A DNA stretch of 14,926 nucleotides, taken from Nitrospirota bacterium (GTDB lineage: Bacteria; Nitrospirota; JACRHJ01). The DNA is taken from the NCBI GenBank assembly GCA_021785055.1, contig JAJYGS010000018.1, positions 1 through 14,926 of the forward strand, given 5' to 3'. The first letter of the stretch is position 1. Each line of letters opens with the position of its first letter. Below, piece by piece: positions 1 through 6,883 of this stretch. The notes beneath the pieces were generated by a model that was not told the DNA's origin, made no database searches, and saw nothing but the letters and a program-made list of their open reading frames with translations. Made by a program: the position numbers and the translations under genes.

Positions 1-524
1 TAACCGTAAGCGGAATAAGCGTTCCCGCCGGGATGAAGAACCCGACGAACGGCGACATGGAGGTCATGTTAAACTCCGTGAACGCGGCCCAGCTCCCGCA
101 CGTCCTGGTATACAACGGCTGGGAGGTGCATACCTCCGGAAACCCGCTAACCCATTGTATTTTAAGGGGCGCGGTTGACCAGCACGGCGCCAGCATCTCG
201 AACTACCACTACGAAAATCTCGTGCGCCTTTCCGAGGCTTACAAGAAGCGGAACCTGCAATTCCCGGCGATAATCGTCGATACCAACCACGCGAATTCAA
301 ACAAGATTTTCCATGAGCAGCCGAGAATAGCCAGGGAGGTCATGCAAAGCCGCGCGGCCTCCAGGACGCTCCGAAACAGGGTAAAGGGGCTGATGATCGA
401 GAGCTATCTCGTTGAAGGGTCTCAGAAAATCGGAGAGAACGTCTACGGCAGGTCCATAACGGACCCCTGCCTTGGATGGGAAGATTCGGAGCGGCTTGTC
501 CGAGACTTGGCCGAGCTTGCGTAA
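1..524 (+). CDS. aroF: Type I DAHP synthase (3-deoxy-7-phosphoheptulonate synthase), C-terminal part
   Basis: This enzyme condenses phosphoenolpyruvate with erythrose 4-phosphate in the first step of the shikimate pathway, in the cytoplasm. The reading frame is open from base 3 at the left window edge, so the N-terminal half lies outside; the ATG at 33 is internal. The visible part aligns by eye with the C-terminal half of E. coli AroG. It has the PEP-binding lysine in a PAGMKNPTNGD stretch (family PVGFKNGTDG), the metal-ligand His in DTNHANSNK, the metal-ligand Glu in MIESYLVEGSQ, and the metal-ligand Asp in SITDPCLGWED. All key residues in this half are present, so the enzyme should be active. 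The aroF/aroG/aroH paralogue and its feedback specificity cannot be told because the N-terminus is missing. The gene ends 9 bases before a strong hairpin and converges with the permease gene. Family assignment is firm; the symbol is only a convention. Confidence 0.93.
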   Translation, partial: TVSGISVPAGMKNPTNGDMEVMLNSVNAAQLPHVLVYNGWEVHTSGNPLTHCILRGAVDQHGASISNYHYENLVRLSEAYKKRNLQFPAIIVDTNHANSNKIFHEQPRIAREVMQSRAASRTLRNRVKGLMIESYLVEGSQKIGENVYGRSITDPCLGWEDSERLVRDLAELA

Positions 525-533
525 CTAAAAACA

Positions 534-597
534 GGGGCCGCACCGCGATAACTCTCTGAAAACATTATCTAAGAGCGGCGCGGCCCCAAGCTTTTTA
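534..597. terminator. Bidirectional intrinsic terminator between convergent genes
   Basis: The arms at 534-546 and 575-587 pair over 13 positions with one mismatch. The loop contains a further 5-base pairing (547-551 with 565-569). A T run follows on the plus strand (592-596), and an A run precedes the stem at 527-531, giving a T run when read on the minus strand. It lies between the end of the DAHP synthase gene and the end of the convergent permease gene, so it can stop both transcripts. Confidence 0.85.
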
Positions 598-601
598 TCC
601 C

Positions 602-2500
602 CTACCCGGCGTCCGATGTCGCCGGCTTGCTGCTCAGGAATACCTCCTTGCCCTTGGCCTTGCTGGACCTCAGGAAGTAAACCAAACCGTAGACTCCCCA
701 GACGAGGCATATGCCGAGCGCGATGAACGGCTCCTTCCAGCTCATCCCCGCAATCGTAAACGGCCCGATAAGATAGAAGAGCATTATCACCAGGTTCGCA
801 AGCAGCCCAAGCACCGGGATGACGAAGTGCTTGATGCCGTTGAAGCTCTTGTGTTCCTTGAAGGCCACCATCGCGATCCAGCAGGTCATCATGTAGAGCA
901 TGAACGTGCCGAAGTTGCTGATAAGCGTCACAATGAGGAGCGTGTTCGGGAGCTTCGCGTATACCGCGGGCGAGAATATCCCGAAGCTGTACCAGAAGTT
1001 GTGCTTGTCGAGCGCGGCGGGAGTCGTGCCGCCCAGGTACACCGTCACGGAGATTATGCCGAGGACCGCGGAGATGGCGGCCAGGGTCCATATCGCGCGG
1101 TAGGGCGAGGCGGTCTTCCCGTGCAGGAGGCCGAAGTGCGAGGCCACCTCGTCGTCCTTGCCCATCGCGTATGTAACGCGGGCGCCGGTGTTGATGCAGG
1201 CGAGCGTCGTGCCGATGAGGGCCAGGAATACCGTGAATGCTTCCACCAGCATGAACGCCTTGCCCGCCGCGTAGCTGCCGAACATCCAGGTGCCCGCAAG
1301 GACCATCATGTCGCCGAGCGGAGCGCCGGAGGCGCCCGCCATGGGCAGGGTATAGCCGTTATGCAGGAAGTAGTTCGCCGCGAAATACCCGATAAAGTAG
1401 CAGACCACGCCCTGGATGACAAGGGAGAGGATCACGGCCCTCGGTATGTCCTTCTTCGGACGCTTCGCGTCCTCGCCCATAGCGGTTACGGACTCGAAAC
1501 CGACCAGGAGGAATATTGCGATGGCCGTCTGGATGAAGATATAGTTGAACCCGTGCGGCGCGATGACCGACTTGGCCGAGGTATGGTAATTGAAAGTGGG
1601 GTTCCCGTTGCTGTCTTTTGTAACGGAGCCCGCCCTGGAATAATCCACCGTGAACGGCGCCGCGAGCTTCGGGTCGGCTACCGGGTTCCCGTTCTTGTCC
1701 GCGGGCAGGGGATTTCCGGCTTTGTCCGTCCCGTCCTGCATCTGGTATACGGGCTTCCTGGCCTTGTCGAAGGTCGGCTTGTTGTTGGCGTCCAATACCG
1801 GCATCGGGTTTCCCTTGTCGTCCTTTACAGGCACCTGTGCAACCTGGTAGTTCACGGCTATGCCGTTTGAAAGGTGATAGCCGACGGAACCCTGGTGGTG
1901 TTCTACGCGGTAGCCGATGGCTATGACGGAGAATATCAGCAGTGCGGAAATCTGTATGACGTTTATCGCCGTGTTGACGCCCGTCGAGATGTTCATGCCC
2001 CGGTAGGCGATGTACCCGACGCCGAATGCGAACACGATGCAGAAGAGATACATGAATATCGGGCTGTTATACGTGCCGCTAAAGGTATCGGGGAAGAACT
2101 GGCTCAACAGGAACCCGGCAAGTACGGCAGACAGGCCGACCACGACCCCCGAATACACCCAATAATACAGGTGGCTCGCCCAGCCTGTGAAGAACTTGGC
2201 TATGCGGGCGAACTTGTATGCGTGCGTCTTGGAGAGATACGCCTGCTCCGCGTAGAGATACGACGAGCCGGGGCCTGGATAGAGCTTTGCAAGCTCGGCG
2301 TAGCTGATCGCCGTTGCGAAGCAGAGCAGGAGGGCGAAGAAAACACCCGCCCACATGGATATGCCCGCCATCGGCGCGCCGTAAAGCGACTGCATCTGGA
2401 ATGTCAACCACAATAATGCGCCGGGCGCAATCAGCGCCATCGCGTTGATTGTAAGGCCGGTAAGGCCCAATGTCCCCCTGGATTGTTGTTCGTTTGCCAT
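602..2500 (-). CDS. APC-superfamily amino acid/amine permease with a large periplasmic insert
   Basis: This is a 632-residue inner-membrane transporter of the amino acid-polyamine-organocation superfamily. The start at 2500 is set by a perfect AGGAGGT six bases upstream (2507-2513) and by the typical APC beginning, a short tail followed by LGLTGLTINAMALIAPGALL in TM1. Family marks include the PGPGSSYLYAEQAY motif after TM2 (about residues 75-88) and GFESVTAMGEDAKRPKKDIP after TM6 (about 334-353). About 12 hydrophobic segments can be seen. Residues about 199-318, between TM5 and TM6 and predicted to face the periplasm, form an unusual hydrophilic insert with repeated Asp-x-x-Gly-Asn-Pro units. 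The frame stays open upstream of 2500 into the amt gene, but that part is not transporter-like. The gene is third in the barrel-amt-permease operon, which suggests a nitrogen-rich substrate. The exact substrate is unknown. Confidence 0.88.
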   Translation of the reverse strand: MANEQQSRGTLGLTGLTINAMALIAPGALLWLTFQMQSLYGAPMAGISMWAGVFFALLLCFATAISYAELAKLYPGPGSSYLYAEQAYLSKTHAYKFARIAKFFTGWASHLYYWVYSGVVVGLSAVLAGFLLSQFFPDTFSGTYNSPIFMYLFCIVFAFGVGYIAYRGMNISTGVNTAINVIQISALLIFSVIAIGYRVEHHQGSVGYHLSNGIAVNYQVAQVPVKDDKGNPMPVLDANNKPTFDKARKPVYQMQDGTDKAGNPLPADKNGNPVADPKLAAPFTVDYSRAGSVTKDSNGNPTFNYHTSAKSVIAPHGFNYIFIQTAIAIFLLVGFESVTAMGEDAKRPKKDIPRAVILSLVIQGVVCYFIGYFAANYFLHNGYTLPMAGASGAPLGDMMVLAGTWMFGSYAAGKAFMLVEAFTVFLALIGTTLACINTGARVTYAMGKDDEVASHFGLLHGKTASPYRAIWTLAAISAVLGIISVTVYLGGTTPAALDKHNFWYSFGIFSPAVYAKLPNTLLIVTLISNFGTFMLYMMTCWIAMVAFKEHKSFNGIKHFVIPVLGLLANLVIMLFYLIGPFTIAGMSWKEPFIALGICLVWGVYGLVYFLRSSKAKGKEVFLSSKPATSDAG

Positions 2501-2543
2501 TTTATTACCTCCTGCACCTTGGATTATATTGCCTGCACTAATT

Positions 2544-2562
2544 GACCGGCCCGCCGCCGGTC
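2544..2562 (-). other. Intercistronic hairpin between amt and the permease gene
   Basis: GACCGGC (2544-2550) and GCCGGTC (2556-2562) are exact inverted repeats separated by five bases. The hairpin lies in the 68-base gap between the amt stop codon and the permease start codon. No T run follows it on the minus strand, so it is more likely an mRNA-stabilising or processing hairpin than a full terminator. It is built partly from a copy of the dispersed GCCGG-N4-CCGGC palindrome. Confidence 0.55.
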
Positions 2563-2569
2563 TACCGGC
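2556..2569. repeat. Dispersed palindrome GCCGGTCTACCGGC, intergenic copy
   Basis: This is a perfect 6+2+6 palindrome and the only copy seen outside the body of a gene. Its last base overlaps the final base of the amt stop codon (2569-2571 on the minus strand). Confidence 0.6.
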
Positions 2570-3822
2570 TACCTCGACGTCTTGCGCAGATTGAAGTCCG
2601 GATAGGCCGCCACGCTCACCTCGGAGGCGTCGAGACCCTCGTCCTCCATCTCCGGCGGGACCCTGTTGCCCACGGCAAGGCCGAGCGCCTTGAACATGAT
2701 AAACGCCGCCGCCCCGGCGTATGCGAGATTGGCCAGTATCCCGATTGCCTGCGCCAGAAGCTGGCCCGGCGCCCCGTAAAAAAGGCCTGCAACCGGCCCT
2801 GCGGCGCCGTTTATGCCCGCCCCGAAGCCCCCGTTTGCGAAAAGCCCAAGAGCAAGCGCCCCCCATGCGCCGCCCAGGCCGTGCACGGCGAACGCCCCGA
2901 CCGGGTCGTCCACCTTCAGCGTGCGTTCCGTGAAAAATACCCCCCAGCAGGCCAGCGCGCCCGCCGCCGCCCCTATGAATACGGCGGCCTGAGTCCCGAC
3001 GAATGCGCACGGCGCGCTAATGGCGACAAGCCCCGCGAGAAGACCGTTTAACACGAGACTTAAATCCGGCCTTCCGAAGCGAAGCCACATGTAGAGCATC
3101 GCCGCCGCCGCGCCCGCCGTGCCCGCCAGGACGGTGTTCACGACCACCATGCCCGGCCTGAAATCTCCGCCGGAAAGCGCGGAGCCGAGGGTCAGCCCAA
3201 GCCATCCGAAGGTCAGGATAAGCGTGCCCGCGACGGCCATGGGGATATGGTGTCCGGGGAACGCGCTGGGAGAGCCGTTCCTGCCGAACTTGCCTGTCCG
3301 GGGGCCGAGTACCCGCGCCCCGACAAGCGCCGTAATGCCGCCCGTCATGTGAATTACGGATGAACCCGCGAAATCTACGAAGCCGTGCCCCAGCCCGAAA
3401 TCAAAGCCGAGCCTGGAGAGCCAGCCGCCGCCCCAGACCCAGTCGGCGAATAGCGGATAAACGGCCGCGCCCATTACGACCGCGTAGATGGAAAACGACT
3501 TGAAACTCCACCTCTCGGCCATCGCCCCGGCGGGGATTGCGACTGCGACGCTCATCAATGCCGCCTGGAAAAAGAACGAGGCGAAAACCCCGGCTGAGCC
3601 GTTTGCGCCGGAGAGGAAAAACATGCGGTAATCTCCCGACTGCACGGCAAAGCCCGCCGCCCAGTATGCAAGAATCGCCAGGGCAAAAGCCATGAGGTTC
3701 ATCGCCATGGTATGGCTTGCGTTCTTTGCGCGCGCGAAGCCCGTCCCGTAGAGGGCTAAGCCCGCCTGCATGAACATGACCAGGGAAGCGCACAAAAGAA
3801 CCGGGATTATATTCGCGCCCAT
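2569..3822 (-). CDS. amt: Amt/Mep/Rh-family ammonium transporter
   Basis: This is a 417-residue inner-membrane channel/transporter for ammonium, about the usual length, with some 11 hydrophobic segments. The family signature is at residues 150-165 (DFAGSSVIHMTGGITA). It includes Asp150 and His158, matching AmtB Asp160 and His168. The second pore histidine is His314 in FAVHGLGG (AmtB His318). A phenylalanine gate is plausible at FFFQ (83-86) and FGW (205-207). The C-terminal cytoplasmic tail (about 385-417, EDEGLDASEVSVAAYPDF) has the family form that contacts the PII protein GlnK, yet no glnK gene lies nearby. The start at 3822 has an AGAGGAA sequence just upstream and leads directly into TM1, with no extra signal peptide. 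The gene lies 26 bases after the barrel-like gene, so the two are very probably co-transcribed. The assignment is secure. Confidence 0.96.
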   Translation of the reverse strand: MGANIIPVLLCASLVMFMQAGLALYGTGFARAKNASHTMAMNLMAFALAILAYWAAGFAVQSGDYRMFFLSGANGSAGVFASFFFQAALMSVAVAIPAGAMAERWSFKSFSIYAVVMGAAVYPLFADWVWGGGWLSRLGFDFGLGHGFVDFAGSSVIHMTGGITALVGARVLGPRTGKFGRNGSPSAFPGHHIPMAVAGTLILTFGWLGLTLGSALSGGDFRPGMVVVNTVLAGTAGAAAAMLYMWLRFGRPDLSLVLNGLLAGLVAISAPCAFVGTQAAVFIGAAAGALACWGVFFTERTLKVDDPVGAFAVHGLGGAWGALALGLFANGGFGAGINGAAGPVAGLFYGAPGQLLAQAIGILANLAYAGAAAFIMFKALGLAVGNRVPPEMEDEGLDASEVSVAAYPDFNLRKTSR

Positions 3823-3848
3823 TTTTACGTTCCTCTTCTAAACCGTCT

Positions 3849-4616
3849 TTACGGGAAGTTGATGTCGAGCTGCGTCGTGAAGGTCGGCTGGCCGCCGGTG
3901 GCCTTCTTGGTATAGATGTCGTAGCCGACCAATACGGAAACGTTCTTTGAGAACGCCCAGGACGCGCCGAAGCTTGTCGCGCCGTAGGCGTTGTTTCCGC
4001 CCTGGTAGTCCACGCCCATCCACAGCTTGTCGGAGATTTCCGTCATCGTGCGGTCCCAGGAGGCGAGCACGCCGGAATTGTCCGTGTTGCCGTTCTGGTC
4101 TTTGAAGTTGACGTTCCCGCCGTTGCCGACGTAGCCGCCGACGGAGAGCCTGCCAATAATCGGCAGGGTCTTGGCGATAAGGCCGTAGCTTATGTCCTGC
4201 TGCGTGTTGTGGATAATGCTCCCGCCGCGGGTTCCTATGTTGTAGACGCCTATGGCCACCGCCGGCTGCCATTTGAAGAACGCGTCTTCGGGCACGCCGA
4301 TTTTGGCGTTGAAGTATACCGGGTTGTCGTCGTAGGTAGTGCCGTAACGGATGTAGTCGATGCCGATTTCAGCCTGGACCTTCTGGAACGGCAGGACGCC
4401 CGCCGTAATGCCCGCGTCATAGACTATCGGGGCGTAGGTCCCGTCCGGGTTCTTCTCGGTCCTTATGTAGTCGTCGATGCCCAGATGCAGGGTCTTGTAC
4501 GCCTGGATGTCCGTGGAGGGTATCCATATCTGCGTGGATGGCGTGGCCAGCGCCGTGCCCGAAACCAAGGCCGAAAAAAGGCCGCCAAGGAGCAAAATTA
4601 CTAATCTTTTCCTCAT
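3849..4616 (-). CDS. Secreted beta-rich protein, probable outer-membrane barrel
   Basis: I do not recognise a named family. The start chosen is the ATG at 4616, residue 42 of the longer open frame. AAGGAGA lies just upstream, and the protein then begins with a textbook signal peptide: MRKR, a hydrophobic core over residues 5-20, and an Ala-Leu-Ala cleavage site at 22-24. The 255-residue product has alternating polar/hydrophobic strands rich in Gly, Tyr, Asn and Asp (for example residues 79-93, 117-126 and 214-234). It ends in a strand with a penultimate aromatic residue (LDINFP), as in outer-membrane barrels. It is the first gene of the operon with amt and the permease, directly downstream of the sigma-54-type promoter. 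A role as a nitrogen-regulated porin or outer-membrane partner is inference. No enzymatic motif is visible. Confidence 0.72.
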   Translation of the reverse strand: MRKRLVILLLGGLFSALVSGTALATPSTQIWIPSTDIQAYKTLHLGIDDYIRTEKNPDGTYAPIVYDAGITAGVLPFQKVQAEIGIDYIRYGTTYDDNPVYFNAKIGVPEDAFFKWQPAVAIGVYNIGTRGGSIIHNTQQDISYGLIAKTLPIIGRLSVGGYVGNGGNVNFKDQNGNTDNSGVLASWDRTMTEISDKLWMGVDYQGGNNAYGATSFGASWAFSKNVSVLVGYDIYTKKATGGQPTFTTQLDINFP

Positions 4617-4656
4617 TCCCTTCTCCTTTTCGATAAAGAAAACCAAAAAGACTCGC

Positions 4657-4670
4657 GCGCCTTCAGGCGC
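4657..4670 (-). other. Short hairpin in the leader of the amt operon
   Basis: Read on the minus strand, GCGCC and GGCGC flank a TGAA loop, followed within a few bases by a run of five T (4645-4649). It falls in the predicted 5' leader between the sigma-54 promoter and the first start codon. The stem is only 5-6 pairs, so attenuation is possible but unproven. Confidence 0.35.
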
Positions 4671-4688
4671 TCCCCTGTAAATAGTTTT

Positions 4689-4704
4689 TACAAAAGCCGT
4701 GCCA
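4689..4704 (-). promoter_or_regulatory. Sigma-54 (RpoN) promoter of the barrel-amt-permease operon
   Basis: Read on the minus strand the sequence is TGGCACGGCTTTTGTA. The -24 block TGGCACG is perfect, the spacing is canonical, and the -12 block TTGTA differs from TTGCA by one base. Transcription would begin near 4679, giving a leader of about 60 bases before the ATG at 4616. Sigma-54 control is expected for ammonium-transport operons under NtrC-type activators. Confidence 0.75.
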
Positions 4705-4731
4705 TTTTTAAAGAAATTGCAAACTCTAAGA

Positions 4732-4744
4732 CAACTCATTGATA
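4732..4744 (-). promoter_or_regulatory. Putative IHF-binding site upstream of the sigma-54 promoter
   Basis: On the minus strand TATCAATGAGTTG fits the IHF consensus WATCAANNNNTTR exactly. It lies about 50-65 bases upstream of the predicted sigma-54 start, the usual place for an IHF bend that brings an enhancer-bound activator to the promoter. Confidence 0.55.
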
Positions 4745-4899
4745 AATAACAGTATTTTTTGCTTATAATTTATGCGCTGTATTGTTCGTCGCAGCCTTTT
4801 TATTGCATAATAATACGGCTTGGTCGGCCTGTTGATTAATTATTAGGCACATTCCGGCGTATGCGTTCAAGCGGAAAACCGGCGCCGAAGGGGTATTTG

Positions 4900-4908
4900 T
4901 GTTATACT
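4900..4908 (+). promoter_or_regulatory. Candidate extended -10 promoter for the trehalose genes
   Basis: TGT followed by TATACT forms an extended -10 element with one mismatch to TATAAT. No good -35 hexamer is seen at the right distance. A transcript would start near 4915 and have a leader of about 85 bases before treZ. Confidence 0.35.
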
Positions 4909-4999
4909 TTTTTCAACCGTCATCCCTCCAGAAAAGGCACAACTCAGTCCGTCGCCGTCTTTTAAATTTCACGTCGGAATCTATCCCGGATTTATATAA

Positions 5000-6871
5000 A
5001 TGAAACGCAGGCACGAGATGGGCTTCGGGGCGAGAGTCCTGCCGGGGGAAGGCGTCCTGTTCAGGCTCTGGGCGCCCGCGGCGAAAAAGGTTGAACTCTG
5101 CCTCCTGCACGGAGCGGACAGAGAGTTCACAGAGATGCCCGATACCGGCGGTGGCCGGCGCTCCGTAGTCGTTCCCGGCGCCGGACGCGGGACGCTATAC
5201 TGCTACAGGATAGACGGAGAGACGCTCGTCCCCGACCCGGCCTCCCGGTTCCAGCCGCAGGGCGCGTCCGGGCCAAGCGAGGTCATCGACCCGGAGGCGT
5301 TCTGCTGGACGGACGGACAGTGGCGCACAAGGCCGTGGGAGGAGGCGGTATTCTACGAGCTGCACGTCGGCGCGGCGACAGCGCAGGGGACGTTCGATTC
5401 GCTTAAAGACAGGCTGGATTACATAGCAGACCTGGGGGCGACGGCAGTCCAGCTCATGCCGGTGAACAGCTTCCCCGGAAGGAGGAACTGGGGCTACGAC
5501 GGCGTGCTGCCCTTCGCCCCGGCGAACGTCTACGGACGCCCGGAGGAGTTGAAATCCCTCGTATGCGAGGCCCATGCGCGCGAGCTTATGGTGTTTCTCG
5601 ACGTCGTATACAACCACTTCGGGCCGGTCGGCAATTACCTGGGCCTCTACGCCCCGCAGTTCTTCACAAACCGCCATGTCACGCCCTGGGGCGATGCGAT
5701 AAACTTCGACGGCGATGGGAGCAAAGTCGTCAGGGAGTTCTTCATAAATAACGCGCTTTACTGGCTTGTCGAGTATAACTTCGACGGCCTGCGGCTCGAC
5801 GCGACGGACTGGATGGTGGACGACACGCGCCCGGATTTCCTTACGGAGATGGCGTCTACTGTACGCGCCCGGCTTGGATACGAGAAATACCTTGTCATCG
5901 AAAACGACGACAACCCGGTGGATTATATCCGGCGAAATGAAGACGGCAGGCCCAAGCTGTATAACGCCATGTGGAACGAAGACCTGCACCACTGCCTGCA
6001 CGCGCTGGCGACGGGCGAGACCGGCAGCTATTACCAGGACTACAGCGAAACGCCGGCGTGGTTCCTCGCCAGGAGCCTGACGGAAGGATACGCATACCAG
6101 GGCGAATGGTCGGCATACCGGCGCGAGAAACGGGGCGGCAGGACGGAAGGGCTTTATTCCACCTCCTTCGTCGCCTTCGTGCAGAACCACGACCAGGTGG
6201 GCAACAGGCCGATGGGAGACCGCATTCACAAGATTGCCGCTCCGGAGGCCGTGCGGGCTGTAACGGAGATATTCCTGCTCTCGCCCGCGCCTGTGCTCAT
6301 CTTCATGGGCCAGGAATATAACTCCGAAAGCCCGTTTCCCTTTTTCTGCGACATCTCCCCCGAACTTGCGCCGAAGGTCAGGGAGGGCAGGCTTAAGTAT
6401 TTCTCGGAGAGGCCGATGTTTGCCAAGCGTTACGACCTCGAATCCATGCCGGACCCGTTCGCGGAAGAAACGTTCCAGGCGGCGAAGCTTGATTTCGGGC
6501 GGCTCTCCGAGCCTGCGCACGCATGCCGGCATACGCTTTACCGAAGGCTGCTGGAAATCCGCAAAAAGGAGATAATACCCCGGATAAAAGGCGTGAGGAT
6601 CGGCGCGGCCCGAAGCCGGTCTGCCGGCGCCGGCACGGGCTTTAAGATGTGCGGCGAGCGGGCCTTCAGGGCGTGGTGGAGACTGGACGACGGAAATATC
6701 CTGACGCTTGCCGCAAACACAGGCGGGCAGGACGCCGAATGCGAACTGCCCGCGTACCCGCCGATATATCTAACGGAAGGGCGTGTCGTTGAAGCGATAA
6801 GTCCGGCGGATTGCCCGAAACCGGTCTACAGGCTTATGCCGTGGACTGTTGTGTGGTTCATCGGTAAATGA
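5000..6871 (+). CDS. treZ: Malto-oligosyltrehalose trehalohydrolase (TreZ, GH13)
   Basis: TreZ releases trehalose from maltooligosyltrehalose made by TreY, in the cytoplasm. The 623-residue protein has an N-terminal E-set/CBM48-like domain (about 1-100, beginning GFGARVLPGEGVLFRLWAPA), a GH13 barrel (about 110-500) and a C-terminal beta domain. GH13 regions are intact: DVVYNHFGP, the nucleophile Asp267 in DGLRLDATDW, the acid/base Glu301 in VIENDDNP, and Asp398 in FVQNHDQVGNR. The start is not certain. The ATG at 5000 has no clear Shine-Dalgarno sequence, and the in-frame ATG at 5018, just before GFGAR, is equally compatible with the family. A copy of the dispersed GCCGG palindrome adds the residues RSAGAG near 539-544 in the C-terminal domain. 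TreY follows after 12 bases. Confidence 0.94.
   Translation: MKRRHEMGFGARVLPGEGVLFRLWAPAAKKVELCLLHGADREFTEMPDTGGGRRSVVVPGAGRGTLYCYRIDGETLVPDPASRFQPQGASGPSEVIDPEAFCWTDGQWRTRPWEEAVFYELHVGAATAQGTFDSLKDRLDYIADLGATAVQLMPVNSFPGRRNWGYDGVLPFAPANVYGRPEELKSLVCEAHARELMVFLDVVYNHFGPVGNYLGLYAPQFFTNRHVTPWGDAINFDGDGSKVVREFFINNALYWLVEYNFDGLRLDATDWMVDDTRPDFLTEMASTVRARLGYEKYLVIENDDNPVDYIRRNEDGRPKLYNAMWNEDLHHCLHALATGETGSYYQDYSETPAWFLARSLTEGYAYQGEWSAYRREKRGGRTEGLYSTSFVAFVQNHDQVGNRPMGDRIHKIAAPEAVRAVTEIFLLSPAPVLIFMGQEYNSESPFPFFCDISPELAPKVREGRLKYFSERPMFAKRYDLESMPDPFAEETFQAAKLDFGRLSEPAHACRHTLYRRLLEIRKKEIIPRIKGVRIGAARSRSAGAGTGFKMCGERAFRAWWRLDDGNILTLAANTGGQDAECELPAYPPIYLTEGRVVEAISPADCPKPVYRLMPWTVVWFIGK
6615..6628. repeat. 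Dispersed palindrome GCCGGTCTGCCGGC inside treZ
   Basis: It has the same 5+4+5 arms as the intergenic copy, with one base changed in the centre. It lies in the C-terminal domain of TreZ, with the repeat starting at codon position 2, in a Ser/Ala/Gly stretch that looks like an addition to the family. Confidence 0.5.
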
Positions 6872-6883
6872 CCCGGAGGCGCC

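Larger units (their letters stand above)
4617..4999. other. AT-rich divergent control region between the amt operon and treZ
   Basis: These 383 bases separate the two divergent operons and are much richer in A/T than the flanking genes. Signals seen on the minus strand are a short leader hairpin, a sigma-54-type promoter and an IHF-type site. On the plus strand there is an extended -10 element near 4900. A weak 21-base dyad (TGCG, 13 bases, CGCA; 4773-4793) lies about 100 bases upstream of the presumed sigma-54 start. No convincing protein or RNA gene is seen. Confidence 0.7.

Noticed and set aside
827..1870. 347-codon plus-strand open frame opposite the permease gene
   Set aside because: It is antisense to a clear transporter gene, with composition typical of reverse-strand reading of GC-rich coding DNA and no recognisable domain or ribosome-binding site.
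2501..3010. In-frame upstream extension of the permease gene (802-residue reading)
   Set aside because: The extra 170 residues overlap amt on the same strand in another frame, are Arg/Gly-rich, and lie before a perfect AGGAGGT and a typical APC start at 2500.
4799..4815. AT-rich TTATT/AATAA inverted repeat as an origin or DnaA region
   Set aside because: No DnaA-box match was seen around it; an A/T-rich stretch is expected in a divergent promoter region.
5145..5158. CCGGC-GGTG-GCCGG in treZ as another palindrome copy
   Set aside because: The arms are shifted relative to the consensus and the centre does not match, so it is probably a chance match in GC-rich sequence.
5195..6532. 445-codon minus-strand open frame opposite treZ
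   Set aside because: It is Arg/Val/His-rich with no motif, lying wholly opposite conserved TreZ catalytic regions.
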